Source: Halobacteriovoraceae bacterium
GTDB lineage: Bacteria; Bdellovibrionota; Bacteriovoracia; Bacteriovoracales; Bacteriovoracaceae
Assembly: GCA_018646195.1 (NCBI GenBank)
Contig: JABGVH010000148.1
Location: 31,131-95,130 of the forward strand
Direction of reading: 5' to 3'
DNA length: 64,000 nt
A program made the position numbers and the translations under genes. Every line of letters begins with the position of its first letter. Position 1 is the stretch's first letter. Below, one piece after another: positions 1-9,139 of the stretch. Below the pieces are notes generated by a model. That model did no database searches, was not told the DNA's origin, and saw nothing but the letters and a program-made list of their open reading frames with translations.

Positions 1-39
1 CGCACTGACCTTTCTCTTTAAGCTTTGCCCCATTAGTGT

Positions 40-45
40 TAGCAT
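40..45 (+). promoter_or_regulatory. Leaderless-type -10 box of lgt
   Basis: TAGCAT lies exactly 6 nt before the lgt ATG at 52, and no Shine-Dalgarno sequence is visible before that ATG. This matches the TAnnnT-N6-start layout of leaderless genes, seen at several other genes in this window. A -35 element is weak (TTTAAG at 17-22). Inferred from sequence only. Confidence 0.45.
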
Positions 46-51
46 TTTCAC

Positions 52-879
52 ATGATAGCACCTCAAATAGATCCGATTATTTTTTCCTTAGGCCCCCTAC
101 AAGTTCGATGGTACGGATTTATGTACGTTGTGGGATTTATAATAGCCGGTTTCTTGCTACGCTATTTGGCGCGCAAAGGTTTCTTTAAAATCATTCCTGA
201 TAAAGTAGATAGTCTGATTACTCACGCTCTGATCAGCATGTTCCTAGGGGCGCGTTTTTTTTACGTCTTTATTTATAATTGGGATTATTACTCTCAAAAT
301 CTAGGTGACTTATTAGCAGTATGGAAGGGTGGCCTCAGCTTTCACGGCGCAATTGTCGGAATTTTATTAGGCTGCTATCTCTTTGCTAAGAAAAACAATG
401 TAACGCTTTTGCAAGTTTTGGATTCCGCCTGCCTGGCCGGCTGTCAGGGTATCTTCTGGGGTCGGATGGGGAATTTTATTAATGGTGAACTCTATGGTCG
501 TGTAACTGACTCACCATTTGGGATGATTTTCCCTGGAGCGGGACCTTATCCTCGCCATCCCTCACAGCTCTATGAAGGGGTCTTGGAAGGTCTTATACTT
601 TTTGTTATCCTTTGGATTATGTATAGAAAGGTCAGAACTCATGGTTATTTTGTGGCAACTTTTATTTTAGGTTATGGTTGCTTTCGCTATATCGTAGAAT
701 TTTTCCGCGAAGCTGATTCTCAGCTTGGATACTATTTCGGTGGAACCACTACGATGGGACAAATTCTCTGTTTAGTGATGATAGGTTTTGGACTTTGGAC
801 TTTTTACTATTCAAAAAAACAGGCCCAGCAAATCACTTTCGAACCTATTCCGATTCTAGAGGTTTCCCCAGCAAGTTAG
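52..879 (+). CDS. lgt: Prolipoprotein diacylglyceryl transferase
   Basis: Transfers the diacylglyceryl group from phosphatidylglycerol to the lipobox cysteine of prolipoproteins in the inner membrane, the first step of lipoprotein maturation. At 275 residues it has the usual length and about seven hydrophobic helices. Family landmarks are visible: H98 in the SFHG segment, the GRMGNFINGE signature from residue 137, and RHPSQ at 168-172. Many lipoprotein precursors in this window (for example at 2855, 11583, 24230 and 43010) would be its substrates. The 3' end overlaps the convergent gene 845-1396 by 35 bases. The start has no ribosome-binding site but has a -10 hexamer 6 nt upstream, so translation may be leaderless. 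Confidence 0.95.
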   Translation: MIAPQIDPIIFSLGPLQVRWYGFMYVVGFIIAGFLLRYLARKGFFKIIPDKVDSLITHALISMFLGARFFYVFIYNWDYYSQNLGDLLAVWKGGLSFHGAIVGILLGCYLFAKKNNVTLLQVLDSACLAGCQGIFWGRMGNFINGELYGRVTDSPFGMIFPGAGPYPRHPSQLYEGVLEGLILFVILWIMYRKVRTHGYFVATFILGYGCFRYIVEFFREADSQLGYYFGGTTTMGQILCLVMIGFGLWTFYYSKKQAQQITFEPIPILEVSPAS

Positions 880-1396
880 TTTTCCTATGCATATTTTCGA
901 GCAGTGGGGTAAACGATCCTCGGCCTTTTTCCAGGCTGACACCTTCTGCGCTGTAGTAAATCGGATGACAAGTTATATTGCATTGGCCGCTATAGATGTG
1001 GCGCACTCCCTCTTTGTTTTTCCAGATATAGACCGCAGCATTTTCTTTTTTAGAATAGAAGTCTTGCGCGCCATAGCGATTGATTAGTGTTTGATGAAAA
1101 ACGTCGTGTAAAAAATAAGAGGGCAGGCGGGCCAAGAAGTTGACACTTTTACCCGACTTAATTTGAACGTAAACTGGAAATTTGTAGCGCAGTTGTGCGA
1201 CGTTGTAGCGATAGAGCCCGGCTCCTACCTTTTCACCAGGTCCAAATGTTTTCTTTATTGCGGCAAAGGGAGTTCCTGGCAGGAATACTTTCAGCTTATC
1301 CAACGAGAAACTATAATTTGCGGGCTCAACTTTGGCCTTAAGGGCCCCGCAAAATAAAAGGCTAAGTAGTGATAAAAAAAGTCTTTTTCGCTTCAT
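845..1396 (-). CDS. Small exported protein of unknown function
   Basis: A 183-residue protein with a typical Sec signal peptide (positively charged MKRKR start, hydrophobic core, cleavage probably after the alanine-containing segment near residue 21). The mature part is basic and rich in aromatic residues, with two close cysteines (Q-C-N-I-T-C near residue 140) that could form a periplasmic disulfide. I recognise no family. It is transcribed toward lgt and overlaps the lgt 3' end by 35 bases. Open frames on the opposite strand inside it lack signal peptides and family features, so the minus strand is taken as coding. Confidence 0.65.
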   Translation of the reverse strand: MKRKRLFLSLLSLLFCGALKAKVEPANYSFSLDKLKVFLPGTPFAAIKKTFGPGEKVGAGLYRYNVAQLRYKFPVYVQIKSGKSVNFLARLPSYFLHDVFHQTLINRYGAQDFYSKKENAAVYIWKNKEGVRHIYSGQCNITCHPIYYSAEGVSLEKGRGSFTPLLENMHRKTNLLGKPLESE

Positions 1397-1434
1397 GTAA
1401 ACAATCTCAATCGTCTATAATAAGGAGCAATACT

Positions 1435-1445
1435 CACTTAAAGTG
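1435..1445. promoter_or_regulatory. Small palindrome between divergent genes
   Basis: CACTT-A-AAGTG is a perfect 5-1-5 inverted repeat in the 88-base divergent region before the symporter gene at 1485. A TATAAT hexamer lies at 1416-1421, just upstream. The loop is too short for an RNA hairpin, so a protein-binding site is the more reasonable reading. Such a short palindrome can occur by chance. Confidence 0.2.
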
Positions 1446-1484
1446 TACATTTTTTAAAATACCATCCTAGGGAAGGGGAAATTT

Positions 1485-2750
1485 ATGCAGGAAGCTTCAA
1501 AATCCGATGCTAAGAAAATTGGCATCGCCATGCTTAGTGGACTAGTCATCGGTCTCATACTTCACAAGACCGGTTATGCCTGGCTGACTGAGTACCTCGA
1601 TCCTCTCGGAACCATTTTTGTTCGACTGCTAAAAATGATGATTGTTCCGCTGGTTTTTTCTTCCATTTTCATGGCCATGATTAATTTAGGAACTCCTGAA
1701 GCAATGGGGACTATGGGTCGAAGAGCGGTCATCTACTACTTCGTAACTACTGCAATAGCAGTTTTCTTCGGAATGATATTTGTAAATTTAATTAACCCTG
1801 GAGTTGGCGCCAGCCTTGGAACTGCCGGCTTAGAAAATCTTTCTGGCAGTATGGCCGAAAAAGTTGTCGGCAATAAAGGACTCTACCAAACCATTTTGGG
1901 AGTTTTGATTAGCGCTATTCCTAAAAACCCTTTCGAGGCATTGGCCAATGCAACAGTTCTTCAGCTGATAATTTTTGCTATTTTACTAGGTTGGGTTGCC
2001 CTCTATCATAAGCAGGATGCAGACCCGATTGTTAAGTTCATGGGAAGTCTTGAAAAACTTTCTCTAGCACTGACTCATTTAATTTTAAAATTTGCGCCGA
2101 TCGGGATTTTCGTTTTAATGCTCGATGTAATGGCCAAGTCTGGGATGACCGCCATTATTTCGCTGTCAAAATACATCCTGACGGTGATCGTAGGACTCAG
2201 TTGCCACGCTCTCTTTCTAATGTTTATTGCCAGCACGCGACTTAAAAAATCACCACTCTATATTTTAAAAGGATTAAGTGCTCCACTCTTGACGGCATTT
2301 TCGACTTCCTCTTCTGCCGCTACACTTCCTATCACAATGACCAGTGTCGAAGAGAATTTAGGTGTTCATAAAGATACCGCTAAATTCGTGCTTCCCCTTG
2401 GGGCCACTGTGAATATGGATGGTACGGCACTCTACGAATCGGTTGCCGCTATTTTTATCGCCCAGGCCTATGGCCATGATTTAGGTATTGCCCAACAATT
2501 AGTTATTTTCCTAACCGCTTCGTTAGCTGCAGTTGGTGCTGCCGCTATCCCGGGTGCTGGGCTGATTACTATGAGTATTGTCTTAACGGCAGTGGGTCTA
2601 CCACTTGAGGGAATTGGTTTGATTCTAGCAGTCGACCGCTTACTCGATATGTTCCGTACAACAGTTAATGTTTTTGGTGACTGCGTCGGGACTATTTGGG
2701 TCGATTCTATGGACGGTCAGATTGGTAAACATGTAGAATCAGGTGGTTGA
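1485..2750 (+). CDS. Dicarboxylate/amino-acid:cation symporter (DAACS, GltP/DctA type)
   Basis: An inner-membrane secondary transporter of the glutamate/C4-dicarboxylate:cation symporter family, 421 residues as usual. The serine-rich hairpin motif STSSSAA starts at S273, and the substrate/cation-binding NMDGTALYE motif starts at N310; both are hallmarks of the family. It imports glutamate, aspartate or C4-dicarboxylates driven by Na+ or H+; the exact substrate cannot be read from the sequence. The start has a good Shine-Dalgarno (AAGGGG, about 6 nt upstream). It is probably a single-gene unit, followed by a GC-rich hairpin. Confidence 0.9.
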   Translation: MQEASKSDAKKIGIAMLSGLVIGLILHKTGYAWLTEYLDPLGTIFVRLLKMMIVPLVFSSIFMAMINLGTPEAMGTMGRRAVIYYFVTTAIAVFFGMIFVNLINPGVGASLGTAGLENLSGSMAEKVVGNKGLYQTILGVLISAIPKNPFEALANATVLQLIIFAILLGWVALYHKQDADPIVKFMGSLEKLSLALTHLILKFAPIGIFVLMLDVMAKSGMTAIISLSKYILTVIVGLSCHALFLMFIASTRLKKSPLYILKGLSAPLLTAFSTSSSAATLPITMTSVEENLGVHKDTAKFVLPLGATVNMDGTALYESVAAIFIAQAYGHDLGIAQQLVIFLTASLAAVGAAAIPGAGLITMSIVLTAVGLPLEGIGLILAVDRLLDMFRTTVNVFGDCVGTIWVDSMDGQIGKHVESGG

Positions 2751-2752
2751 TA

Positions 2753-2790
2753 GGGGATGGGGAAAACTCCCATCGGTTGACCCCATTTTT
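2753..2790 (+). terminator. Probable rho-independent terminator after the symporter
   Basis: GATGGG (2756-2761) pairs with CCCATC (2769-2774), and flanking GGG/CCC can extend the structure; the right arm is followed by ATTTTTG. The arms are imperfect and the T-run is short, so termination may be partial. Confidence 0.4.
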
Positions 2791-2854
2791 GCCCCTGTGA
2801 GACAATAATAAAGAAGATTAGAAGGGGAACCCCTCAAATAATGAAGGAATCATA

Positions 2855-4381
2855 ATGCCTAAATGCTCGATGTTCTTAATGCTACTAACGCTGGCTGCCT
2901 GTTCGAACTTCCCAAAACATAATAATGCCCAAAAGGCCGATGCCGCTTCTACAAAGAAAGTCAGCGTTTTGAAAAAAGCGATGAATGCCAAGCCTGTGCA
3001 ATCAGTGAATGAACAGCACGCCGAAACCGCCATAAAAGATGTCGCTTCTAAAAAAGATAGCTTTCGAATTGTTGGCTCTTCAAAAATTAATAAGTCACAT
3101 ACTTATAATCAAAAGACTTATTTCCTATACGGCGCTGAACACCTCAACTTAGAGAATTACTATTTTGATATACCGGTGGTTTACAATAAAGCGGTTAAGA
3201 AATGGATTAATTATTTCCTCAATAGAGGAAGGGGATTTTTTGAGCGCTATAGTGCTCGCGCAGGTCGCTATGCTCCTATCCTCGGTAGAATCCTAGAAGA
3301 TCACGGGTTACCAAGAGACCTTATTTTCTTGGCGATGGCGGAGAGTGGTTTTCAAAATACTGCTAAAAGTTGGGCCAAGGCCGTCGGCCCTTGGCAATTC
3401 ATGCCTTACACCGGCCGTCGTTTTGGTCTCAAAATAGACTGGTATAAAGACGAAAGACGGGACCCGATTAAAGCCACTATCGCAGCCAGCCGCTATTTGG
3501 CGCTATTGTTTAATGACTTTGGCTCCTGGGAGCTTGCCGCCGCCGCCTATAATGCTGGTGAAGGTAAAGTAGGACGAGCTATCCGCCGTTACCGAACGGA
3601 GAATTTTTGGAATCTTAGAAAGGGCCGTTATTTAAAAGCTGAAACTAAAAATTACGTGCCAAAAATTATGGCCTTGGCGATCTTAGGAAAGAACTTAAAA
3701 TCTTTTGGTTTTGAAGAAATTGATTTTCATGAGCCGCTCGATTTTGAGGAAGTGACCATCAAGGGTGCGACTGACCTGATCACTTTTTCTAAAGCCATAG
3801 GCATCGACTTTGAAGAAGTACAGCGCTTAAATCCTGAAATACTCCGCTGGTTTACGCCACCAGGTGAGCCTTATCTATTGCGCTTACCTCCTGGTTACGC
3901 CGAACGTTTCGAGGATTGTTGTAAAAATATCGACTTTAAAGCCGTCGCTTTTCAAGAGTATAAAGTTAGAGGCAGAAAGACTCGTCTAAGGGATGTGGCC
4001 CGCAAGTTCAAAATTAAAAATAAAGCAGTTTTGACTTGGCTGAATGGTAAGAATCCTAAAGATAGATTAAAAAAGAACTCAGTAGTTGTGATTCCCTTTA
4101 GACAAGGCCAACGCTTAAAAGCTCCGATGTATGCTGATCTCTATGAAAGGCCAAGAAAGTCGGTTCGCCGGCGTCGCAAGTACCGCAGTCGTATTCGACT
4201 GGCCAAGCGTCGTGGAAAGAATATTAAAAGGCCCAAAGCTTTTTATACCGTTAGAAGAGGAGATACTTTATGGAGTGTTTCAAGAAAAACGGGAACCTCT
4301 CTCGACACCCTTATTGTCTCTAACCTCAAAATCGTTAAACGGCGCATGATTCGTGCTGGTGATCGATTAGTTGTGCGTTAA
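2855..4381 (+). CDS. Membrane-bound lytic transglycosylase with two LysM domains (MltD-like lipoprotein)
   Basis: Predicted murein hydrolase that cleaves the MurNAc-GlcNAc bond to 1,6-anhydro products. A lipoprotein signal ends in L-A-A-C with lipid cysteine C16. The SLT catalytic domain spans roughly residues 140-280, with catalytic E163 in the AESGF motif, followed by the AVGPWQFMP and AAYNAGEG signatures. A basic linker follows. LysM-like repeats lie near residues 370-415 and 462-508 (YTVRRGDTLWSVS); they bind glycan. This matches the MltD arrangement. The start is supported by AAGGA about 7 nt upstream. The C-terminal linker is unusually rich in arginine and lysine. Confidence 0.9.
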   Translation: MPKCSMFLMLLTLAACSNFPKHNNAQKADAASTKKVSVLKKAMNAKPVQSVNEQHAETAIKDVASKKDSFRIVGSSKINKSHTYNQKTYFLYGAEHLNLENYYFDIPVVYNKAVKKWINYFLNRGRGFFERYSARAGRYAPILGRILEDHGLPRDLIFLAMAESGFQNTAKSWAKAVGPWQFMPYTGRRFGLKIDWYKDERRDPIKATIAASRYLALLFNDFGSWELAAAAYNAGEGKVGRAIRRYRTENFWNLRKGRYLKAETKNYVPKIMALAILGKNLKSFGFEEIDFHEPLDFEEVTIKGATDLITFSKAIGIDFEEVQRLNPEILRWFTPPGEPYLLRLPPGYAERFEDCCKNIDFKAVAFQEYKVRGRKTRLRDVARKFKIKNKAVLTWLNGKNPKDRLKKNSVVVIPFRQGQRLKAPMYADLYERPRKSVRRRRKYRSRIRLAKRRGKNIKRPKAFYTVRRGDTLWSVSRKTGTSLDTLIVSNLKIVKRRMIRAGDRLVVR

Positions 4382-4468
4382 AGATATAAAAATTTAAGTA
4401 AATTTTCTTAACAGGCCGTGACTTACTGAAGTAGTATCGTAAGGTACCTTTTCTTTTCAGGAGTATTC

Positions 4469-5611
4469 ATGGCCCTTTCGCGCCTTAAAAGTTTAAAGAA
4501 AGAAACTCAAAATGTTGTTGAAACGCATTTTTTCGGCCATTTGGTAGTAGGTGATGACCTGCAGAGCGCTGAACTTTATCGCCAATTATGTAGTCAGCAT
4601 GGTGAAGCTGAAGTGGCCTGGCTTTGTACAGTCGAGCCAAGCCTCGACGAATTGCGCCCTTGGGGCCCCACCACTCTTAGAGGAGAATCAAGTCTTTTGG
4701 AGTTTTCTAAACTCTATCCAAATGCCGAAGTAGAGCATCAAGAAAAATCACCTGTCTTTTATAAAGAACAAAAATTCCGTCCCTTTACTGCAAAAATGAA
4801 GTCAGAGCCATTGCAATGGGGAGAGCAGTTCTACAGTCAAAAAGGTGCCTATCCAAAATGGGAAGAGCTCTACCATTTTTTAAATGACCGCGAGTTTATG
4901 GCCAGCCTCGGATCTAAAGTATTGTCGCCAACAATTGTAGGACTCGCAAAAATAACACCAACCGATTTAATCCAAGCCGCCGAATACCGCCTGACAGGGG
5001 CTGACGGTAATTTCTTAGAATGCCAAAATCTTTATTGGGGACGATCAGCATTAGAATTTTTAAATCTTTTTAGCGATAAGAATCAATTAAGTGGAGATTT
5101 TATTCAGTTCTGCGAAGAAAGCACCACACCCTCTTCGCTCTTTGTCCGTTTAAAATTCCCCAAAATGGTTTCAGAGCGACTGGAAACACTCTTCCTTCCT
5201 TTAAGCTATACCCATGAGTGGGGACATTGGATGGGAGAATTTAGACTATATAAAGATAATGAAGGCAGTGGGCAAGAAGTAGAGTTCTTAACCTTTTTTG
5301 ATAAGAACGCATGCAATGAAGACGACTTATCGAAGAAAATTCGCCTTTTAAAGCGCCATTTAGAAAAAATATTTCCACTTTTTAAAGGCTGCCCCTACAG
5401 AGAATACATAAAAGTAGAGGAGCAAACTATGCGTCTAAAATTTGACGAAATGCTCTATTCGAAGGTTTCAGGAGAACTGGTAAATCTTTCCTTGGCCCGT
5501 CCCAATGGCCCATTCAGCGCTTTTGGTGCGAGTGAAAGTAGTTTCGAATATTCCATAAATAAGATCCCGTTGGCGAGTGAAGCGTCAGAAGAAAGCCTTT
5601 CCCCTTCTTAG
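4469..5611 (+). CDS. Conserved-looking cytoplasmic protein, function unknown
   Basis: A 380-residue protein without signal peptide or membrane helices. The N-terminal segment GHLVVGDDLQSAELYRQL looks like the start of a nucleotide-binding beta-alpha-beta unit, and an amine-oxidase-like FAD protein is a remote possibility, but the dinucleotide glycine pattern is incomplete. The rest contains several tryptophan and aromatic clusters and ends in an acidic serine-rich tail. The start has a strong AGGAG site. It stands alone between the transglycosylase and the porin promoter. I do not recognise the family. Confidence 0.6.
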   Translation: MALSRLKSLKKETQNVVETHFFGHLVVGDDLQSAELYRQLCSQHGEAEVAWLCTVEPSLDELRPWGPTTLRGESSLLEFSKLYPNAEVEHQEKSPVFYKEQKFRPFTAKMKSEPLQWGEQFYSQKGAYPKWEELYHFLNDREFMASLGSKVLSPTIVGLAKITPTDLIQAAEYRLTGADGNFLECQNLYWGRSALEFLNLFSDKNQLSGDFIQFCEESTTPSSLFVRLKFPKMVSERLETLFLPLSYTHEWGHWMGEFRLYKDNEGSGQEVEFLTFFDKNACNEDDLSKKIRLLKRHLEKIFPLFKGCPYREYIKVEEQTMRLKFDEMLYSKVSGELVNLSLARPNGPFSAFGASESSFEYSINKIPLASEASEESLSPS

Positions 5612-5659
5612 AAATTAAATTTTTTTAAATATTTTCTTGGTTTGAGTTGTTGACAAATA

Positions 5660-5688
5660 TTGTTAAGAGACTGAAACTTATAGATAAT
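5660..5688 (+). promoter_or_regulatory. Probable sigma-70 promoter of the porin gene
   Basis: TTGTTA (5660-5665), a 17-nt spacer and GATAAT (5683-5688) form a good vegetative promoter, predicting a start near 5695 and a leader of about 75 nt. The leader contains an AT-rich palindrome at 5701-5716 and a strong AAGGAG site before the ATG at 5770. A perfect TTGACA at 5650-5655 has no -10 at the right distance, so it is not used in this model. Confidence 0.5.
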
Positions 5689-5769
5689 ATAATTTTAGAT
5701 TGTTTTTTTAAAAACAGAAACACGATTGCAATTTTAGGGAATGTAATCAGATAACTTCAAGGAGAATGC

Positions 5770-6954
5770 ATGAAAAAATCAATTATGATTGGACTAGGCC
5801 TAGCGCTGCTCTCTACTAGCGCTTATGCCACCAAATCACGTTTGTCAGCTTTAGGTCAAAATGAAGACCGTGGCTCACATTACATCGACGACACTCGGTC
5901 AGTTTTTCGTAACGCTGCTCATGTTAATACCATGAACAATTACGTTGTAACTGAATGGGGTAACAACACTGGTGCCGCAGGTACAACAGAAAATGCTGAA
6001 GGTGGTTTTTTCCGCTCTTCTGGTGCTTTCGCTTACGGTCTTTATTATGGATCAGATCTTGACGATCAAAATGCAATTCGTAGCAATGCAGCTGCTTCAA
6101 CTAACAACTATGGTGGATCAAGTATCGCCATGGGTTCTTCTTCACTAATGGCCCGTACAAATGAAATCGGACTTTTCTTTGGTGGCGATATGGGCGTTCA
6201 ATGGGGTGCTCACCTTCAATATTCAAAAGCTAAGAACGAAGGTTCTACGCTTAATGATAAGGAAGCCGATCAATCAGGACTTGCTCTTGGTGGTGGTATC
6301 ATCATGGGTGACCTTGAGCTTTACGCTAACTTAAAACTAAGTGATGATTCTGAAAATTTCGCAAATGCGTCTACTACAGGTGCTAAATGGGAAGGCGGCG
6401 GAGTCAATATCGGCGCATCTTATGGATGGGGCGATTGGACCTTCTTCGCAGAGTACGACAAAATCAGTGCTGAGTTTACAGCTGGTTCTGGTGTAGCTAA
6501 AAACGAAACGGAGCGTACTTCTCTAGAAATTGGAGCTGGTAACACTCATGAAGTTTCTTCAACAGCTCGTGTTTATTACAACGTCTCTTACAAGTCTGTA
6601 GAGGGTGAAGATAAAGACGGAACAACAGCAGCTAACAACAGAAAGCAAAAAGACACAAACCTTCCGTTTACTGTAGGTTTCGAAGCTGATGCCAATAGCT
6701 GGCTAACAGTTCGTGGTGCAATTTCTGCCAACGTTCTTATCTCTGACACAGAAGTAACTACAAGTGGAGCTACTGGTAGAACTTTTAAAGAAACAGATGT
6801 CGATTCTCAGTCAGTAACAGCTGGTGCCACTCTTAACTTTGGTAAGCTTAAGATTGACGGTGTTATCGGTTCAGGTGAGTCAGGAAATAGTTCAAATGAT
6901 GACCTTGCGCTTGACAACCTCTTTACTGAAGTTGCGGTACACTACTGGTTCTAA
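5770..6954 (+). CDS. Outer-membrane beta-barrel protein (porin-like)
   Basis: A 394-residue exported protein. Signal peptide is MKKSIMIGLGLALLSTSAYA. The mature part has alternating hydrophobic strands with glycine and aromatic residues and ends in HYWF, the C-terminal phenylalanine signal for outer-membrane insertion. The N-terminal DDTRSVFRNAA segment resembles that of other outer-membrane proteins I associate with Bdellovibrionota. Codon use is strongly biased (GGT, CGT, AAC, GCT) compared with neighbours, and it has its own promoter, strong ribosome-binding site and strong terminator. Together these suggest an abundant surface protein. Whether it forms a general pore is not shown. Confidence 0.8.
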   Translation: MKKSIMIGLGLALLSTSAYATKSRLSALGQNEDRGSHYIDDTRSVFRNAAHVNTMNNYVVTEWGNNTGAAGTTENAEGGFFRSSGAFAYGLYYGSDLDDQNAIRSNAAASTNNYGGSSIAMGSSSLMARTNEIGLFFGGDMGVQWGAHLQYSKAKNEGSTLNDKEADQSGLALGGGIIMGDLELYANLKLSDDSENFANASTTGAKWEGGGVNIGASYGWGDWTFFAEYDKISAEFTAGSGVAKNETERTSLEIGAGNTHEVSSTARVYYNVSYKSVEGEDKDGTTAANNRKQKDTNLPFTVGFEADANSWLTVRGAISANVLISDTEVTTSGATGRTFKETDVDSQSVTAGATLNFGKLKIDGVIGSGESGNSSNDDLALDNLFTEVAVHYWF

Positions 6955-6998
6955 TCAATCTCTTTGTGAGTTGAAAATAATCAAGAATACCCTAAAGG

Positions 6999-7025
6999 GC
7001 CTCTTCTTCGGAAGGGGCTTTTTTT
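6999..7025 (+). terminator. Strong rho-independent terminator after the porin gene
   Basis: GCCTCTTC (6999-7006), TTCG tetraloop (7007-7010) and GAAGGGGC (7011-7018) form an 8-bp stem with one G-U pair, followed by seven T (7019-7025). Confidence 0.9.
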
Positions 7026-7089
7026 GGTCTAGGATGGACAGTATGGCAGCGGGAGGCAGGAGCCGAAGCTGGCGTGGTCTAATTTTCTA

Positions 7090-7563
7090 TTAAAGCGAAA
7101 GCTGGCGGTAGGTTTCATAGGCCACAGCGGTGGCGACATTAGAGAGATTGAGGGAACGGACCTTATCACTCAGCATTGGGACGCTTAAGAAGCGTTCCGG
7201 ATAAGACCCAAATAGTTCACTTGGCAGGCCCTTAGTTTCAGAACCAAAAATCAAAAAAGAATTTTGCACAAAGTTAGCTTCGAAATAAGTTTTTTCAGCA
7301 TTCTTAGAAAAGAAGCAGAGCTGCTCTTTAGCAGGCTTCTCACTCGCCATAAATTGATCAATGCAATCGTACTCTGTCAGGTCTAAAAACTTCCAGTAAT
7401 CGAGACCAGCTCGTCTGACGGCCTTCTCTGACAGGTCGAAGCCATAAGGTTTTATCAGGATCAGAGGGATATTGAGGGCGACGCAAGTGCGCCCGATACT
7501 TCCGGTATTTCCGGGAATTTCGGGCGCCACAAGAACTATTTTAAAATTAGTTTTCTTAGGCAT
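7090..7563 (-). CDS. trmL: tRNA (cytidine/uridine-34 2'-O)-methyltransferase
   Basis: SPOUT-class (trefoil knot) methyltransferase that 2'-O-methylates the wobble base of tRNA-Leu isoacceptors using SAM. The 157-residue length is that of TrmL. The three SPOUT motifs are clear: PEIPGNTGSIGR near the N-terminus, FGSETKGLP near residue 105, and LNLSNVATAVAYE near the C-terminus. It overlaps the end of pepA by 8 bases, so the two are probably translated from one mRNA. The convergent porin gene is separated from it by a terminator. Confidence 0.92.
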   Translation of the reverse strand: MPKKTNFKIVLVAPEIPGNTGSIGRTCVALNIPLILIKPYGFDLSEKAVRRAGLDYWKFLDLTEYDCIDQFMASEKPAKEQLCFFSKNAEKTYFEANFVQNSFLIFGSETKGLPSELFGSYPERFLSVPMLSDKVRSLNLSNVATAVAYETYRQLSL

Positions 7564-9067
7564 TTTGGATAAAATGCTCCAGGCTTCTGACTACAAGTCC
7601 GCTGGCACCTTTTTTAGGGCAGTAGGGGAGATGTCCCTGATCGCCAGCACAGCCAGCAATGTCTAAGTGGGCCCAGGAAATATCGTCTTTGACAAAATTT
7701 TCGAGAAAGGCTGCTGCTTTGGCAGAGCCACCCCAGCGAGAACCACCAATATTTTTAAGGTCGGCGATATTCGATTTCATGTCGTCGCGCCATTCCTCAA
7801 TAATCGGAAGTTGCCACATGTATTCGTCTGTGGCGGCAGCGGATTTCATTAGGTTATCTCTTAATTTTTTATCATTACCCATTAGGCCACAGACTTCAGT
7901 TCCGAGGGCAATTAATACTGCGCCGGTTAATGTAGCAGCGTCGATGATGCAATCAGGTTTTTGGTCGCAGGCATAATCGAGAACGTCTCCTAGTACCAAA
8001 CGTCCCTCGGCATCGGTATTGAGCACTTCAACTGTTTTACCATTTCTAGCGGTGACGATTGAGTCAGGCATTGTGGCAAAAGAGTTGACCGCATTATCCG
8101 TCATTCCGAGGAAGCAGGAAATTTTAACGGGCGCATTGTTGAGAACGGCAGCTCTAAAAGCCGCGTAAACAGTCGCTGAACCGGCCATATCAAACTTCAT
8201 TCCGGCCATGGCAGCGGCTGGTTTTAGGGAATAGCCACCAGTATCGAAGACTAAACCTTTTCCGACTAAGGCAACATGTTTCGTTTTCTTAGTCACTTTT
8301 GCCGGAGTGTAGGTCAAATGAACTAGTCGAGGGTCGAAACCGGAGCCAGCATTTACACTAAGGAACATTCCCATTTTTTCTTTCTTTAACTCGGGCTTAC
8401 CGAGGATTTTAACTTTAACTCGCTTTAGCTTCTTAGCGTCTTTCTCTACTTCTTTGGCGTAGTAAACAGAGCTTTGAATATTAGGAGGGTCGTTGACGAA
8501 ATCTCGTGCTATTGCAATCGAATCAGTTAGGTTTTTCTTGGCATCAAGTACTGCTTGAAGTTTTTTGGCCTTGCTCTTAGCGGCGCTAGAGTCGAGAAAA
8601 AGTTTCTTAAATTTACAGGGAGATTTTTTGCTCTTATGCTTATCATAACTATAGGCAGTCATTCCGACTGCTTCGGAAATAATCCCGACAGTCTTTTCAA
8701 GATTTCCCTTTAAAGTAAAACCGTCTAATTGAAGAGCAGCCTCAGCATGTCCACTCGAGACAAGACTATAAATTTTGGCGCTTTCTTTTCTAAGACTTTC
8801 ACTAGAGAGTTTAGATTTCTCTCCAAGTCCCCAGGCAAGAACCATTTCTCCACTTGCTAGTGGGAATAAAAATTTTGTTCCAGCAGTTCCAGTAAAGGTT
8901 GCAGCAGCATTGATAGCAGAAAAGGCTTCTTTAAGATCGCTTGACCAGTGACTATTAACTAGTTGGGCAGGATCTTTTTTCTGTTTTCCAGCTTTTGAAT
9001 AGGCCGCAACCACAAGCACTTCGTCGCTTGAATAACTCTTAGCGTTAAGATTTAGGATAATATCCAT
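7556..9067 (-). CDS. pepA: Leucyl aminopeptidase (M17 family)
   Basis: Cytosolic metallo-aminopeptidase releasing N-terminal residues from peptides; the family forms hexamers with two metal ions per active site. At 503 residues it is full length. Expected residues are present: K270 and D275 in VGKGLVFDTGG, K282, D293 in KFDMAGS, and the NTDAEGRLVLGD signature with D352, E354 and R356. The N-terminal regulatory domain (1-170) is lysine-rich and poorly conserved, as usual. The start has AAGGAG about 6 nt upstream. trmL follows with an 8-base overlap. Confidence 0.95.
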   Translation of the reverse strand: MDIILNLNAKSYSSDEVLVVAAYSKAGKQKKDPAQLVNSHWSSDLKEAFSAINAAATFTGTAGTKFLFPLASGEMVLAWGLGEKSKLSSESLRKESAKIYSLVSSGHAEAALQLDGFTLKGNLEKTVGIISEAVGMTAYSYDKHKSKKSPCKFKKLFLDSSAAKSKAKKLQAVLDAKKNLTDSIAIARDFVNDPPNIQSSVYYAKEVEKDAKKLKRVKVKILGKPELKKEKMGMFLSVNAGSGFDPRLVHLTYTPAKVTKKTKHVALVGKGLVFDTGGYSLKPAAAMAGMKFDMAGSATVYAAFRAAVLNNAPVKISCFLGMTDNAVNSFATMPDSIVTARNGKTVEVLNTDAEGRLVLGDVLDYACDQKPDCIIDAATLTGAVLIALGTEVCGLMGNDKKLRDNLMKSAAATDEYMWQLPIIEEWRDDMKSNIADLKNIGGSRWGGSAKAAAFLENFVKDDISWAHLDIAGCAGDQGHLPYCPKKGASGLVVRSLEHFIQNA

Positions 9068-9139
9068 GTTTACTCCTTATGGATTGGTTGAGGGGCGGTA
9101 GGAAGGGGGGTAAACTAACATGGAAAGGATAGTTTTTAA

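Noticed and set aside
1..33. Short open minus-strand frame starting at an ATG (33) and running off the window edge
   Set aside because: Only 11 codons, no ribosome-binding site, cannot be tested here.
887..1357. Plus-strand open frames inside the 845-1396 gene
   Set aside because: The minus-strand frame has a proper signal peptide and single continuous reading; the plus frames are fragmented.
4440..4449. AAGGTACCTT palindrome as operator
   Set aside because: Short restriction-site-like palindrome, no further support.
5650..5655. Perfect TTGACA upstream of the porin
   Set aside because: No -10 at 16-18 nt; the TTGTTA/GATAAT pair fits better.
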